From Candidatus Hebobacteria bacterium (GTDB lineage Bacteria > Armatimonadota > Hebobacteria > Hebobacterales > Hebobacteraceae), in NCBI GenBank assembly GCA_029821885.1, contig JALGXV010000001.1:1-45816 (forward strand): a stretch of DNA of 45,816 bases, read 5' to 3'. The notes below the pieces were generated by a model that did not search any database, had not been told where the DNA came from, and saw nothing but the letters and a program-made list of their open reading frames with translations. Shown here in pieces: positions 1 to 10,180 of the stretch; the first letter of the stretch is position 1, and each line of letters opens with the position of its first letter. The translations under genes and the position numbers were made by a program.

Positions 1-658
1 AACGACGACGGTGCGGGTGGGGCCGGAGATCACGCAGCCGGTCGGGTCGATGGTGTATATGGGGATGGATGAGGTGCAGCGGCTTTTCGCGAACCGGCTG
101 GGCTATCCGTTGAACGCAGTGAGCGCGGCGCTTATCCAGACGAAAGATGGGCAGACGGGATGGCTTCGCGAGCGGTTGGAGCGCATGCCGACCGTGGCCT
201 CGGTGCAGACCCAGACGCAGACACACGAGCAGATCCAAGAGATGCTCAAGTTCACTCAGGCCTTCATGGGGGTCATCGCGTTCTTCGGGGTGGGACTGGC
301 GTTCGCGGTGGTGTTCACCTCGGTCAGCATCAGCGTGCTGGAGCGAACGCGGGAGCTGGCGACACTGCGGACGCTTGGGTATGGGCTGCGGAGGATCGCC
401 TGGTTCATCACGGTTGAGAATCTGCTGATTGCGGCGGTGGGGATCGCGGCCGGGATACCTCTGGGGCGGTGGCTGGATTTCGCGTTGGTCCGTGCCTCGC
501 AGACGGAGTCCTTCACCATGGAGCCTGTGATATTCGCTCGAACGTACGTGATCGCCATCATCGGCGTCCTCTTGCTCACTCTGCTCGCCCAGCTCCCCAG
601 CTTCGTTTACGTGCGTAGGCTCAATCTGGCCGCGGCGACGAAGGAGCTGGGGGGATAG
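1..658 (+). CDS. ABC transporter permease, FtsX/MacB-like C-terminal part (truncated at left window edge)
   Basis: ORF open to the window edge; C-terminal FtsX pattern (TM segments, 'SISVLERTRELATLRTLGYGLRRIAWFITVENLLIAAVGIAAGIPLG'). Confidence 0.8.
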   Translation, partial: TTTVRVGPEITQPVGSMVYMGMDEVQRLFANRLGYPLNAVSAALIQTKDGQTGWLRERLERMPTVASVQTQTQTHEQIQEMLKFTQAFMGVIAFFGVGLAFAVVFTSVSISVLERTRELATLRTLGYGLRRIAWFITVENLLIAAVGIAAGIPLGRWLDFALVRASQTESFTMEPVIFARTYVIAIIGVLLLTLLAQLPSFVYVRRLNLAAATKELGG

Positions 659-758
659 AGAGAAGAGGTGTCGAGTTGGGACGGAGAGGCAGTACTGGGC
701 CTGCTTTCCTTCTGGTTCGGCGGGGGTCCCGAAGGGGAGAGACAGATCGGGGCGGGTG

Positions 759-1964
759 TCAGGGCTGTGGATCGAGCTGGCCCCGCGCGCGGCGCCAGCC
801 AATGACGGCGACGAGGGCAGAGATGAGCCACAGGCCGAGGGGGATGAGGAACACCGGCCTGGGGCCGAGCCACTCGCTCAGCGCGGCGCCAATGAAAGGG
901 CCGGGGATACCGCGGACGGCCTGCAGAAAGGCGAACATGCCCGCGTAGTACGTGACGGCCTCGCGCCGGCCGAAGCGCATAGCGGCGTTGACATAGCCCA
1001 ACTCGCCTGCCGCCATCGCCATGCCCTGTGCGGCAGCGGCGATCAGCAGCGGCGGCAGCGAGTGTGACAGAAAGTACGTAAGCGGGGTCACTGCCGCGAA
1101 GCCGAGCATGCCGAGCAAGAGGCGGAACGGCCCGCTCCGATCCAGGAGCCGACCCCAGACGATGAACCCAACCATGCTGGCTCCGGCGGCGACGGTCGCC
1201 AGGTATCCCACCCAGCGGTTTGATATGTGAAGAATGTCCCACTGAAAGACCGGGAAGACCGGGATGAGGATGATGTTGCCGAACCCCCAGAGGAAGAAAG
1301 ATGCCGCGTAGAGCCGGAAGAGGCGGTCGGTGAGCAGCACCCTGAAGGCCTCGAACACGTCGGTGCGCCGGGCTTCGGATTCGTCCGGCGCGGCCGGCAC
1401 GCCGATGCGGGCGAAGGCGGCGACCCCGGCGATGGCGATGACCGCGAGCACTGGAAAGACCCAGCGGTAGCTGAACCGCTCAAGGAGGAAGCCGCCGGCG
1501 AGGGCGCCGATCATGGCGCCGGCCACCCACACCACCCGCACGACACCCATGAGGAATCCGCGGCGCTCAACTGGATAGGCATCGCGGATGACGGCCGCGT
1601 AGGCGGGGGTTGCGAGGGCGCCGATGGCCGCGGCCAGGACGGCGATGCCTGCGAAGACAGGGGCGGTCACCGCGAAAGGCATGAACAGATAGAGGACGCG
1701 GCTGATGATGGGGGGCCAGACAGCATAGGGGAGCTTGACGCGGCCGCGGAGGTGATAGGCCATGAGGGGATTGAAGAGATTGCCGAGTGACCAGGAGGCG
1801 CCGAGCATGGCAATGAGGAAGGCGGAGGCCCCCAGGTCGCGGCGGAGGATAACACCGAGGAAGGGGAACATGGCGCCCACGCTCAGCCCGCCAACAGCGG
1901 CCGAGATTGAGTCCCACTTGAGAGCGTGACGAACCGGCTTGGATAGGTCAGGGAAGAGGATCAT
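759..1964 (-). CDS. Major facilitator superfamily transporter
   Basis: 401 aa, about 12 hydrophobic segments, MFS-like pattern. Confidence 0.75.
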   Translation of the reverse strand: MILFPDLSKPVRHALKWDSISAAVGGLSVGAMFPFLGVILRRDLGASAFLIAMLGASWSLGNLFNPLMAYHLRGRVKLPYAVWPPIISRVLYLFMPFAVTAPVFAGIAVLAAAIGALATPAYAAVIRDAYPVERRGFLMGVVRVVWVAGAMIGALAGGFLLERFSYRWVFPVLAVIAIAGVAAFARIGVPAAPDESEARRTDVFEAFRVLLTDRLFRLYAASFFLWGFGNIILIPVFPVFQWDILHISNRWVGYLATVAAGASMVGFIVWGRLLDRSGPFRLLLGMLGFAAVTPLTYFLSHSLPPLLIAAAAQGMAMAAGELGYVNAAMRFGRREAVTYYAGMFAFLQAVRGIPGPFIGAALSEWLGPRPVFLIPLGLWLISALVAVIGWRRARGQLDPQP

Positions 1965-2068
1965 GGCGCCATGCGATCACGCATTCCCCGGCGGCTTCTG
2001 CGCCCTAGCCAAGCGCTCCTGCCGCACAGGCGAGCGCGGCACTGCAGGCGGCCGGCGCGGGGACGCGG

Positions 2069-3040
<972 letters not shown>

Positions 3041-3188
3041 CAGTGCTCTCCTTGGAGTTACCTGGCACAGCACTTCGTTCGGTTCGGCGTCGCCCTCGCC
3101 CTGCTCTCCGAGAAGACAGGACCCCGCTCTCCGTGTGCCATTCTCCCGACCCGTGCCGTCTGGGAGCCCGTGATCGCCCTCACCACCG

Positions 3189-3218
3189 TTGTTTCCGAGC
3201 CAGCCATTGCGGTATAAT
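3189..3218 (+). promoter_or_regulatory. Putative sigma70-type promoter (TTGTTT - 18 nt - TATAAT)
   Basis: TTGTTT 3189-3194 and perfect TATAAT 3213-3218, directly upstream of the transglycosylase ATG at 3228. Confidence 0.5.
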
Positions 3219-3227
3219 GTCCCTGCG

Positions 3228-4247
3228 ATGGTCGGCTCGCCGTCAACTCGATACGAAGCGGTCAAATCGGCGACGTGGACTGCGCTGGCCGTAGGCATCC
3301 TGCTTTCCGGGGCGCTATCGCATCCCGCCTTCGGGAGCTCCGAGGCCGAATACGAGAAGAGCATCGCCCGACTCCGGCCCATTGAGGTCGTGAGCGGCCC
3401 CCAGGTGAAGCAGGCGCGCCGAGCGGAATCCGGGCGCGCCCTGGAGGTCTCCGGCATCATCCAGGGGATATTCGCCAGCGGGGACGAGCGCATGATCCTG
3501 CTGCAGCTGGTGGACGAGACCACAGTGGAGATCGAGTGCGACGGCTCTCCCGAGGAGGCGCACCCCCGCGCTCGGGTCCGGTGCCTGGTCGAGCCAGCTG
3601 AGCCCCACCCAACGGCACGACTGCGTCTCGTCGACATAACCTGGGACAAGACACCCATCGAGTTGCTCCGGGAGGCCGCCAGGGCCGCCCTCAAGTTTCC
3701 CCCGACCGATCCCAAGGAGATCGCCCGCTCGGCGGCCGAGCTGAGACGCTCTCATCCCATGCCGGGCCAGGCGGGCGATCCCTCGATCGTGTGCAAGCTG
3801 GCCATAGCACATCTCAACCCGAGGCTCGGGCCGCGCGAGGTCGACAATATCGCCGACAGCATCATCAAGTACTCGGCGAAGTATAGCCTCGATCCCTACC
3901 TCGTCGTCGCTGTCATCGCGGCCGAATCCCGGTTCAACCCGAAGGCTCGGTCCTACAAGGGGGCCATGGGCCTGGGGCAGCTCATGCCAGCGACTGCGGC
4001 CGCTCACAATGTAGATGCCTACGACCCAATCGCGAATCTCCATGTCGCTGTCCGGATTCTCCGCCGCAACTTGGACAAGTATCACAACGACTGGAACAAA
4101 GCGCTCGCCGCCTACAACGCGGGTGTCGGGGCCGTGGACAGACACAAGGGAGTCCCTCCCTACCGTGAGACGCGGGAGTACCTCTGGAGGATCTACGAAT
4201 ACTGGTGTTGGCTCAAGGGGACCACGCCTGACCCGCGGCCGCGATAG
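3228..4247 (+). CDS. Secreted lytic transglycosylase (SLT domain)
   Basis: Signal peptide-like '[25 protein letters not shown]'; SLT motifs '[31 protein letters not shown]', '[28 protein letters not shown]'. Start chosen at ATG 3228. Confidence 0.88.
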   Translation: MVGSPSTRYEAVKSATWTALAVGILLSGALSHPAFGSSEAEYEKSIARLRPIEVVSGPQVKQARRAESGRALEVSGIIQGIFASGDERMILLQLVDETTVEIECDGSPEEAHPRARVRCLVEPAEPHPTARLRLVDITWDKTPIELLREAARAALKFPPTDPKEIARSAAELRRSHPMPGQAGDPSIVCKLAIAHLNPRLGPREVDNIADSIIKYSAKYSLDPYLVVAVIAAESRFNPKARSYKGAMGLGQLMPATAAAHNVDAYDPIANLHVAVRILRRNLDKYHNDWNKALAAYNAGVGAVDRHKGVPPYRETREYLWRIYEYWCWLKGTTPDPRPR

Positions 4248-4351
4248 GGCCCTCTAGCCGAAGGTGGACTCGAGGCACGCGCCGCAGAAGCATCGGTGCA
4301 GCGCGCGTTCGACAGCAACTCCAGGCAGCCCTCGCACAGCCGAGACAGAGC

Positions 4352-4783
4352 ATGATCGTTGCCGTCCACGCACTTCTTGGATCCACCATCGCTCGGCTCT
4401 GCCGGACGCGAGTCCAGGCAGCCCTCGCTGGCGCTGCGTCTCACGCTCTCGCCGACATGCTTCCCCATCGGGATCTCGACATCCCGGAGGAGGCCCTCCT
4501 GCTGGCCGGGGCGCTCAGCCTGGTTGTGGCGGCCCGCGGCGTGGACTCGCGTGAGTTCGCCGGCGCACTCGGCGCATCCCTGCCCGATCTCGAGAACCTG
4601 ATCGGCCGCCTCGCGGCCATACCGGACGAACGGCTTGTCTTGCCCACGCACCGCAGCCATCACGGGCGAAGGACGACCGGCTTTGAGGGGCAGCTCGCGA
4701 TGGCGACGCTCGGCGTCATCTCGCTGCTCATCCCCGGCTGCGATAGCGAGGACACAGGGCAACGTGGTAATGCCTTAGCATGA
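4352..4783 (+). CDS. Small membrane protein resembling YdjM/DUF457 metal-dependent hydrolase family
   Basis: His-rich motifs 'ASHALADMLPHRD' and 'LPTHRSHHGR'; overlaps the next gene by ATGA. Confidence 0.5.
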   Translation: MIVAVHALLGSTIARLCRTRVQAALAGAASHALADMLPHRDLDIPEEALLLAGALSLVVAARGVDSREFAGALGASLPDLENLIGRLAAIPDERLVLPTHRSHHGRRTTGFEGQLAMATLGVISLLIPGCDSEDTGQRGNALA

Positions 4784-5691
4784 ACGTCAGCTCGCGGCAG
4801 GGCCCCAGACTACCGAGTCCGTTCGGCGAGGCGATGGAAGCATTCCTCGACACTTTGGCCGTCGAGAAGGGCCTGTCGCCAAATACGATCAGTTCCTACC
4901 GGCGCGACGTGCGCGACCATCTGGCCTTCCTGAGTTCTCAGAACGTCGAATCCCTGCAGGCCGTGGAGGAATCGCACCTCATCGTCTACCTCGGACGGCT
5001 CCGTCGCGCGGGAGCGGCCCCATCGACGGTCTCCCGCAGGCTCTCGGCGATCCGCTCCTTCTACCGGCACCTGGCCCGGGAGGAGCGCATCGCGAGCGAT
5101 CCCAGCGCGAACGTGCCGAGCTCCAGGCTGCAACGACAGCTCCCCACAGTGCTGTCCGTTGAGGAGGTGAAGCGGCTGATCGAGCAGCCGAACACGGGCA
5201 CACCTCGCGGCCTCCGCGATCGCGCCATGCTGGAGCTCGTCTACGCGGCAGGGCTGCGCGTGTCGGAGCTTGTCGGCCTCAGCCGCGGGGATGTCAATCT
5301 CGACCTCGGGCTGGTGAGGTGCCTCGGCAAGGGCTCGAAGGAGCGCATCTCTCCCGTCGGCCGCCCGGCCATTGAGGCGGTGCGGGCATATCTTGCGGCG
5401 CGCACAGATGCGTCTCCCTTCTTGTGTCTTGGCAACAAGGGCAGGGCGCTGACGCGGGTAGCGTTCTGGCGCATCGTGCGACGGTATGCCCGCCAGGCCG
5501 GTATCCGCAGGAAGATCTCTCCCCATACCTTCCGGCACTCGTTCGCCACTCACATGCTCGATGGCGGCGCTGACCTCCGCGCGATTCAGGAGCTACTCTT
5601 TTTTAATGATACGGCGACCACCGAGATCTACACCCACGTGTCGACCGACCGGCTCAGGGAAGTCTATCAGGCCTGCCACCCCCGTGCCTGA
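4780..5691 (+). CDS. Tyrosine site-specific recombinase XerC/XerD-like (internal segment corrupted by sequencing adapter)
   Basis: Phage integrase fold: 'GLRVSELVGLSRGDV', 'HTFRHSFATHMLDGGADLRAIQELL...TTEIYTHVS'. Segment FFNDTA replaces the usual GHxSxx. Confidence 0.9.
   Translation: MNVSSRQGPRLPSPFGEAMEAFLDTLAVEKGLSPNTISSYRRDVRDHLAFLSSQNVESLQAVEESHLIVYLGRLRRAGAAPSTVSRRLSAIRSFYRHLAREERIASDPSANVPSSRLQRQLPTVLSVEEVKRLIEQPNTGTPRGLRDRAMLELVYAAGLRVSELVGLSRGDVNLDLGLVRCLGKGSKERISPVGRPAIEAVRAYLAARTDASPFLCLGNKGRALTRVAFWRIVRRYARQAGIRRKISPHTFRHSFATHMLDGGADLRAIQELLFFNDTATTEIYTHVSTDRLREVYQACHPRA
5599..5633 (+). other. Illumina P5 oligo (AATGATACGGCGACCACCGAGATCTACAC) preceded by a T6 run; assembly contaminant
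   Basis: Exact 29/29 match at 5605-5633 with TTTTTT at 5599-5604; translation FFNDTATTEIYT. Confidence 0.95.
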
Positions 5692-5760
5692 TAGGAGCGC
5701 GGGCAGAGGTCCCTCCAATCGCCGCTGCAGGACCCGGGGCAGCGGCCGAGAATCACTTCC

Positions 5761-7476
5761 GTGAGTCGCGTGGGGCGAACCGTGAGCCCGAGACAGACAA
5801 CCCTCCTACTATTTCCGCTGGCATTCGTCCTCGCCGTCATGTTGGTGTGTGGCAGCGTGACTCCAGCGCGGGCGACGCCGGTCCGCGAGTACCTCGATGA
5901 AGCGCAGGCCACAACGATCCGCATCGAGCTCGCCGGCGATCAGTCTGCGGCACTGGGGCTGATTGCGCGAACGCTTGCGGACCTCGACCCGCGGGCCGCA
6001 CTGGACGTCATCGCGAGAACCCGTAGGCCCTCTGATGCGGCTCGCTCACTTGGCGCCACGGCCGTGGCTCTTGCGCCCTCGGACAGCGACGCAGCCGCTG
6101 ACGCCGCGCAGGCCGCAGGCCGCCTGCTGATGCGGATTGCGGAGGCCGAGCAGCGGGCCTTGGAGCAGGAGTTGCTCCTCTGGGAGATCGCCGTTCTCGG
6201 CGAAGACGCTCTCTCGGCGGCACCCGAGCTCAGGACCGGCGAGGCGCAGCTCGCGGTCGTGCTCGGCCTGACCGAATCTGACCCGGCCGCCGCGCTGGCC
6301 CTGGTGGAGACATGGCAGCTCGCGGGGGGCCCCCGCGACGAGGCAGTTGCCGCGGTCGCCAGGCAACTCGCGCCCACAGATCCGGACCAAGCGCTCGAGC
6401 TCGTGACATCGATAGCATCTGCTCGAATGCGAGACTTCACGCTCTGGCGGATGGCGGAGAAGAGACCTGCTGAGGAATCCACCAACATCGCGCTTCGCAT
6501 CTTCGACCCTCTCGTGCGATCCAGCCTCACGGCCAGCGCGGCCGCGCGGGAGGCGGGTGACGATCCCGATGCCGCGCAGGCGGCAGCACTGGGCGTCAGC
6601 GTGGCAGGGGATTCGGCTGTCGCCCAGCTCGCCGTCGCCACCGCGGAGACAGACATCGAGCGGGCCTTGAGCATGGCGCGGGGCCTGCCGGAGCGGCCCC
6701 GTGCGTGGGGGCTCGCGCGCATCGCCCTGCTCACCGCGCGGGAGACACCGGCGCTCGCGGAGAGTCTGCTGTCAGAGATCGAGGCCGATGCCGAGACAGT
6801 CCGTGTCGTTCTCTCCCGCCTGGCCGAGGCTGAACCGGCACGCGCTCTGCGGCTGGCGCGGTCCTTGCCTGCCGGCCCACAGCGGGACGCGGCTCTCGCC
6901 GCGGTGGTGCGCGCCCTTGCTCCGAGCGATCCCGAACTGGCCGAGCAACTGGTCTGGGAGATGGAATCGCCCCGCTGGCGTGCCCGGGCTGTGCGGCCCC
7001 TGGCAGGCAGCCTGGCCGCCACCGATTGCGACGCGGCCACGGCACTGCTGGGACTCGTGCTCGACCCGGGCGCGGCCGGCCGCATCCGAGCTGACATAGC
7101 CGCAGTCGCTGCCGCCGACGACCCGGGACTCTCGGCCCGTCTGCTGACGTCTCTTCCCCCAAGCGACTACCGCAACGACGCGGCCCTCGAGGCCGCCGCC
7201 GTCGTCCTCCGCGAGGGCGGCCCGGCTGAGACGGCGGCGCAGCTAGCCGCCGTCGGGCTGTCGCGTGACATCGCAATGCGATGGCTTCTGCCGGAGCTAG
7301 CGCGGGCCCAGACGCGCAGCCCCATCAACCTGGCGGAGTATATCGCAGAGGCATTCCCGCGAGCTATTGCCCTGGTGGATGTCGCAAGGGAGATGCTTGA
7401 AGTGAAGTCCACAGCTCGGCCGGCACCCGACAGGGCCCGCCAGATACGTCCCATCGTGGAGTGGGAGGGCCGCTGA
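5761..7476 (+). CDS. Secreted alpha-helical repeat protein (HEAT/TPR-like solenoid, ~31-residue repeat)
   Basis: N-terminal hydrophobic signal 'LLLFPLAFVLAVMLVCGSVTPARA'; recurring 'AAVxRxLAPxDPxxAxxLV' units. Confidence 0.6.
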   Translation: MSRVGRTVSPRQTTLLLFPLAFVLAVMLVCGSVTPARATPVREYLDEAQATTIRIELAGDQSAALGLIARTLADLDPRAALDVIARTRRPSDAARSLGATAVALAPSDSDAAADAAQAAGRLLMRIAEAEQRALEQELLLWEIAVLGEDALSAAPELRTGEAQLAVVLGLTESDPAAALALVETWQLAGGPRDEAVAAVARQLAPTDPDQALELVTSIASARMRDFTLWRMAEKRPAEESTNIALRIFDPLVRSSLTASAAAREAGDDPDAAQAAALGVSVAGDSAVAQLAVATAETDIERALSMARGLPERPRAWGLARIALLTARETPALAESLLSEIEADAETVRVVLSRLAEAEPARALRLARSLPAGPQRDAALAAVVRALAPSDPELAEQLVWEMESPRWRARAVRPLAGSLAATDCDAATALLGLVLDPGAAGRIRADIAAVAAADDPGLSARLLTSLPPSDYRNDAALEAAAVVLREGGPAETAAQLAAVGLSRDIAMRWLLPELARAQTRSPINLAEYIAEAFPRAIALVDVAREMLEVKSTARPAPDRARQIRPIVEWEGR

Positions 7477-7477
7477 C

Positions 7478-9214
7478 ATGCGTCGCCCAGCCACGGCAAC
7501 GCTGGCGGCCCTTGCGCTGGCAGCCACATCTCCTGCCTGGGCCCTGGGCCTCAGTGTGGCCCAGCGGACGCCACATGCGGTGACGGTCCGCATTATCGAC
7601 ACGCAGTCGAGCCGGCAGTCGGACGAGCTCTTCCGAGTCACCTACGACGACGGCCGACACCGCTTCGTGTGGGAGAATCTCCAGCCCGACCCCACGGGCC
7701 TCTTGTGGCTGAAGGACGATAGGCACCTTCGTCCCGAGTACCGACTTCGGTGTGAACCGCGCACCCACATAGCAGACCCGGTGGTCTTCGATGATCTCCA
7801 CAAGGGCGCCGTGGCCGGCAAGAAGCGATACCCGTTCGGAGTGCCTGTGAGCACGTTCGGCGGCCCGGGATACTTGGTCCCCGGTCTCTCTGACCTGAAG
7901 CAAGACGACTTCGGGAATCTCTGGCTCTATCTCGACCACGCGCCGCACGCGATCCTCAAGTACTCGCCAGACCTCGCATATCGGTTCGCCCTCCTGCTGC
8001 CGGAGGCGCCCGTCGCCCATGACCTCGACGCTGACGGCAATCTCTATGTCCTCCACCCGGGCAATTGGGTCTCCAAGCACGGGCCGCTTGGAGAGCAGCT
8101 TGGGGCGTGGGAGCTTCCGAGGGGACGCGAGTCGGGTGAGTTCATCGCCGCCTCGGGGATGGCCATCGACAGGGACGGGGGCTGGATCTACCTCGCGGAC
8201 GAGAAGCTCGGGCGCGTTCAGCGCTTCGACCTGGCCCTCAACCACGATCCGCTGCCTGTGACGGTGTGGGGCTGGCTAGGCAGAGCAGACCTGGCCTACA
8301 CTCGCCCCGGCAAGTATGCGGAGAGGCTCACGTACTACCAACTCGACCGGCCGCGGCAAGTGCTCCTCGACGGGAAGGGCCATCTCTTCGTGAGCTGCGA
8401 GCACTGGATAAGCAAGTTCGACCTGGCAACCGGACGTCAGCTTCCATTTGGACCGAACCCTGTCCTGGGTTGGGGCGGGACCTTCAGCGACTCCCCGTTC
8501 TCCTCCTCCGCCGCTCTCGACGGTCACTGGCAGCGGCACTGGTTGGCCGGGGTCGACGGTGCCGGGAACATCTACGTGGCGGACCGGAAGAACGAGTTCG
8601 TCGTCAACCCACGTCTCCAGGTGTTCGACGCCGATGGCGTTGTGGTGCGTTGCTGCCACATTGAAGATACCGTGGTGGACGCGTCCGGCGAGAGGGTCTA
8701 CATCGTGGCGGTGAAGGGCCTGGCCTCCGACGGGGAGAGTCTCTCCCTCGTCGACGCTGCTGGGCGGATCTACCGCACGCCTCGCGGCGAGGGCCTGAGG
8801 AGTGGAGGACAGCTCTTCCTCGGGCCGGGCGCAGCCGGCCGCCAGTTCGATCTCTCCCGCGTCGAGGAAGCCCACTTCCAGGTGGAGGTCCAGGCCTCCT
8901 ACGCCAAGCGTCGCTCGGAGGGGAGAGTGCTCGGGCCGAAACCCGGTGAGTACGGAACGGACAACTGCGAACTGGAGGGATCCTCCCGGCTCAGACACAG
9001 GGAGCGCTCCCTCTGGGCCCCGGCCCGCATAGGCGAACCGTTCCGGGTCTCTCTCTTCGACCGGGAGGGACAGGTCATGCCGCCCGGTGACTACCTGGTA
9101 GAAGTCGAGGACAGGCCCGGGCTCTTCGGCACGCAGTACGACTTCTTCAGGGTGACCAATCGGAGTGGGCAGACCTGGCAGGGCGTGACCTTCGTGGCGG
9201 AAAGCCTGCGGTAG
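7478..9214 (+). CDS. Secreted NHL/beta-propeller-like protein
   Basis: Signal peptide-like N-terminus; repeated 'DxxGNLWLYLDHAPHAILKYSPD', 'DADGNLYVLHPGNWVSKHGP', 'DGAGNIYVADRKNE' blades. Confidence 0.65.
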   Translation: MRRPATATLAALALAATSPAWALGLSVAQRTPHAVTVRIIDTQSSRQSDELFRVTYDDGRHRFVWENLQPDPTGLLWLKDDRHLRPEYRLRCEPRTHIADPVVFDDLHKGAVAGKKRYPFGVPVSTFGGPGYLVPGLSDLKQDDFGNLWLYLDHAPHAILKYSPDLAYRFALLLPEAPVAHDLDADGNLYVLHPGNWVSKHGPLGEQLGAWELPRGRESGEFIAASGMAIDRDGGWIYLADEKLGRVQRFDLALNHDPLPVTVWGWLGRADLAYTRPGKYAERLTYYQLDRPRQVLLDGKGHLFVSCEHWISKFDLATGRQLPFGPNPVLGWGGTFSDSPFSSSAALDGHWQRHWLAGVDGAGNIYVADRKNEFVVNPRLQVFDADGVVVRCCHIEDTVVDASGERVYIVAVKGLASDGESLSLVDAAGRIYRTPRGEGLRSGGQLFLGPGAAGRQFDLSRVEEAHFQVEVQASYAKRRSEGRVLGPKPGEYGTDNCELEGSSRLRHRERSLWAPARIGEPFRVSLFDREGQVMPPGDYLVEVEDRPGLFGTQYDFFRVTNRSGQTWQGVTFVAESLR

Positions 9215-9304
9215 AGTCGCGGCACACTGTGCTGGGGGCGAGCGAGACAGGGGTCGCCTCGGCGAAATGGAAGAGTTCGGCGGACTGCGAGGAGGAACAG
9301 CACA

Positions 9305-10180
9305 ATGAAGGTGGCGGTCTTCACGGATGAAGTCTCCCAGGAGCTGGACGCAGCCCTGAAGCTGGCCGTCCGCTACCGGCTGGACGGTGTCGAGCTTCGG
9401 ACGGTATGGAGCAAGCCGGTGCAGCACCTCTCGCAAGAGGAAGTCGACCGCGTACGGTCCTCTCTTCAGGATCACGAACTCAGTTGCGCTGCCATTGCCT
9501 CTCCGGTCTTCAAGTGCGAGCTGGACGACGAGGCGGCCCAGCGCGACCATCTGGACTATCTCCGGAGCTGCATCCGGGTCGCGAAGCGGCTGGGCACGGG
9601 TATTATACGCGTGTTCACCTTTTGGAAGCGCGGCCCGTCCGAACCGGTATGGGAGCGCGTGAAGCGGCAGTTCCGGCCGGCCATCCCGATTGCGCAGCAG
9701 GAGGGGGTCACCCTCGGAATTGAGAACGAGCATTCGACCTATGTGGCCACTGCGGCGGAGATGAAGCGGTTTGTCGCAGAGATGGACTCCCCGGCCGTCC
9801 GCGTCGTGTGGGACCCATGCAACGAGATCCACGCGGAAGGGGGAATCACTCCCTACCCCGACGCCTACGAGCTGGTGCGGCCGGCCACGGTCCACGTACA
9901 CGTGAAGGACGCGGTGAAGGACGCGGCGACAGGGCAACCGCGCCTCACGCCCGTGGGCGAGGGCATGGTCGACTGGAAGGGTCAGTTGCTGGACCTTCTG
10001 CGAGCAGGCTACGAGGGCTACATCTCGCTCGAGACGCACTGGCGGCCGCAAGCTCTCCCCGAGAACGCGCTCAATCAGCCCGGGGGAGAGGGATTCTCCG
10101 ATGTCGGGGAGTACGCGAGCGACGTCTGCCTGTCCAACCTGATGGAGATACTGGCCGACGCGCGCCGCGAGGAGAACTAG
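9305..10180 (+). CDS. Sugar phosphate isomerase/epimerase (AP endonuclease 2-like TIM barrel)
   Basis: 'VAVFTDEVSQELDAALKLAVRYRLDGVELRTVW', 'LGIENEHSTYVATAAEM', 'VRVVWDPCNEIHAEGG', 'HVHVKDAV', 'YISLETHW'. Confidence 0.85.
   Translation: MKVAVFTDEVSQELDAALKLAVRYRLDGVELRTVWSKPVQHLSQEEVDRVRSSLQDHELSCAAIASPVFKCELDDEAAQRDHLDYLRSCIRVAKRLGTGIIRVFTFWKRGPSEPVWERVKRQFRPAIPIAQQEGVTLGIENEHSTYVATAAEMKRFVAEMDSPAVRVVWDPCNEIHAEGGITPYPDAYELVRPATVHVHVKDAVKDAATGQPRLTPVGEGMVDWKGQLLDLLRAGYEGYISLETHWRPQALPENALNQPGGEGFSDVGEYASDVCLSNLMEILADARREEN

Noticed and set aside
3041-3715. N-terminal extension of the cysteine synthase ORF to 3715
   Set aside because: It overlaps the transglycosylase gene antisense, and a strong ribosome-binding site plus canonical N-terminus sit at 3040.
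4780-5691. XerC/D-like gene as evidence of an integron, transposon or mobile island
   Set aside because: The sequence looks like a housekeeping Xer recombinase next to non-mobile genes; no flanking repeats, att sites or cassette structures were seen.
10177-10180. Overlap of convergent stop codons through a CTAG palindrome
   Set aside because: A real but ordinary tail-to-tail overlap; CTAG lets both strands read TAG. No special function is implied.
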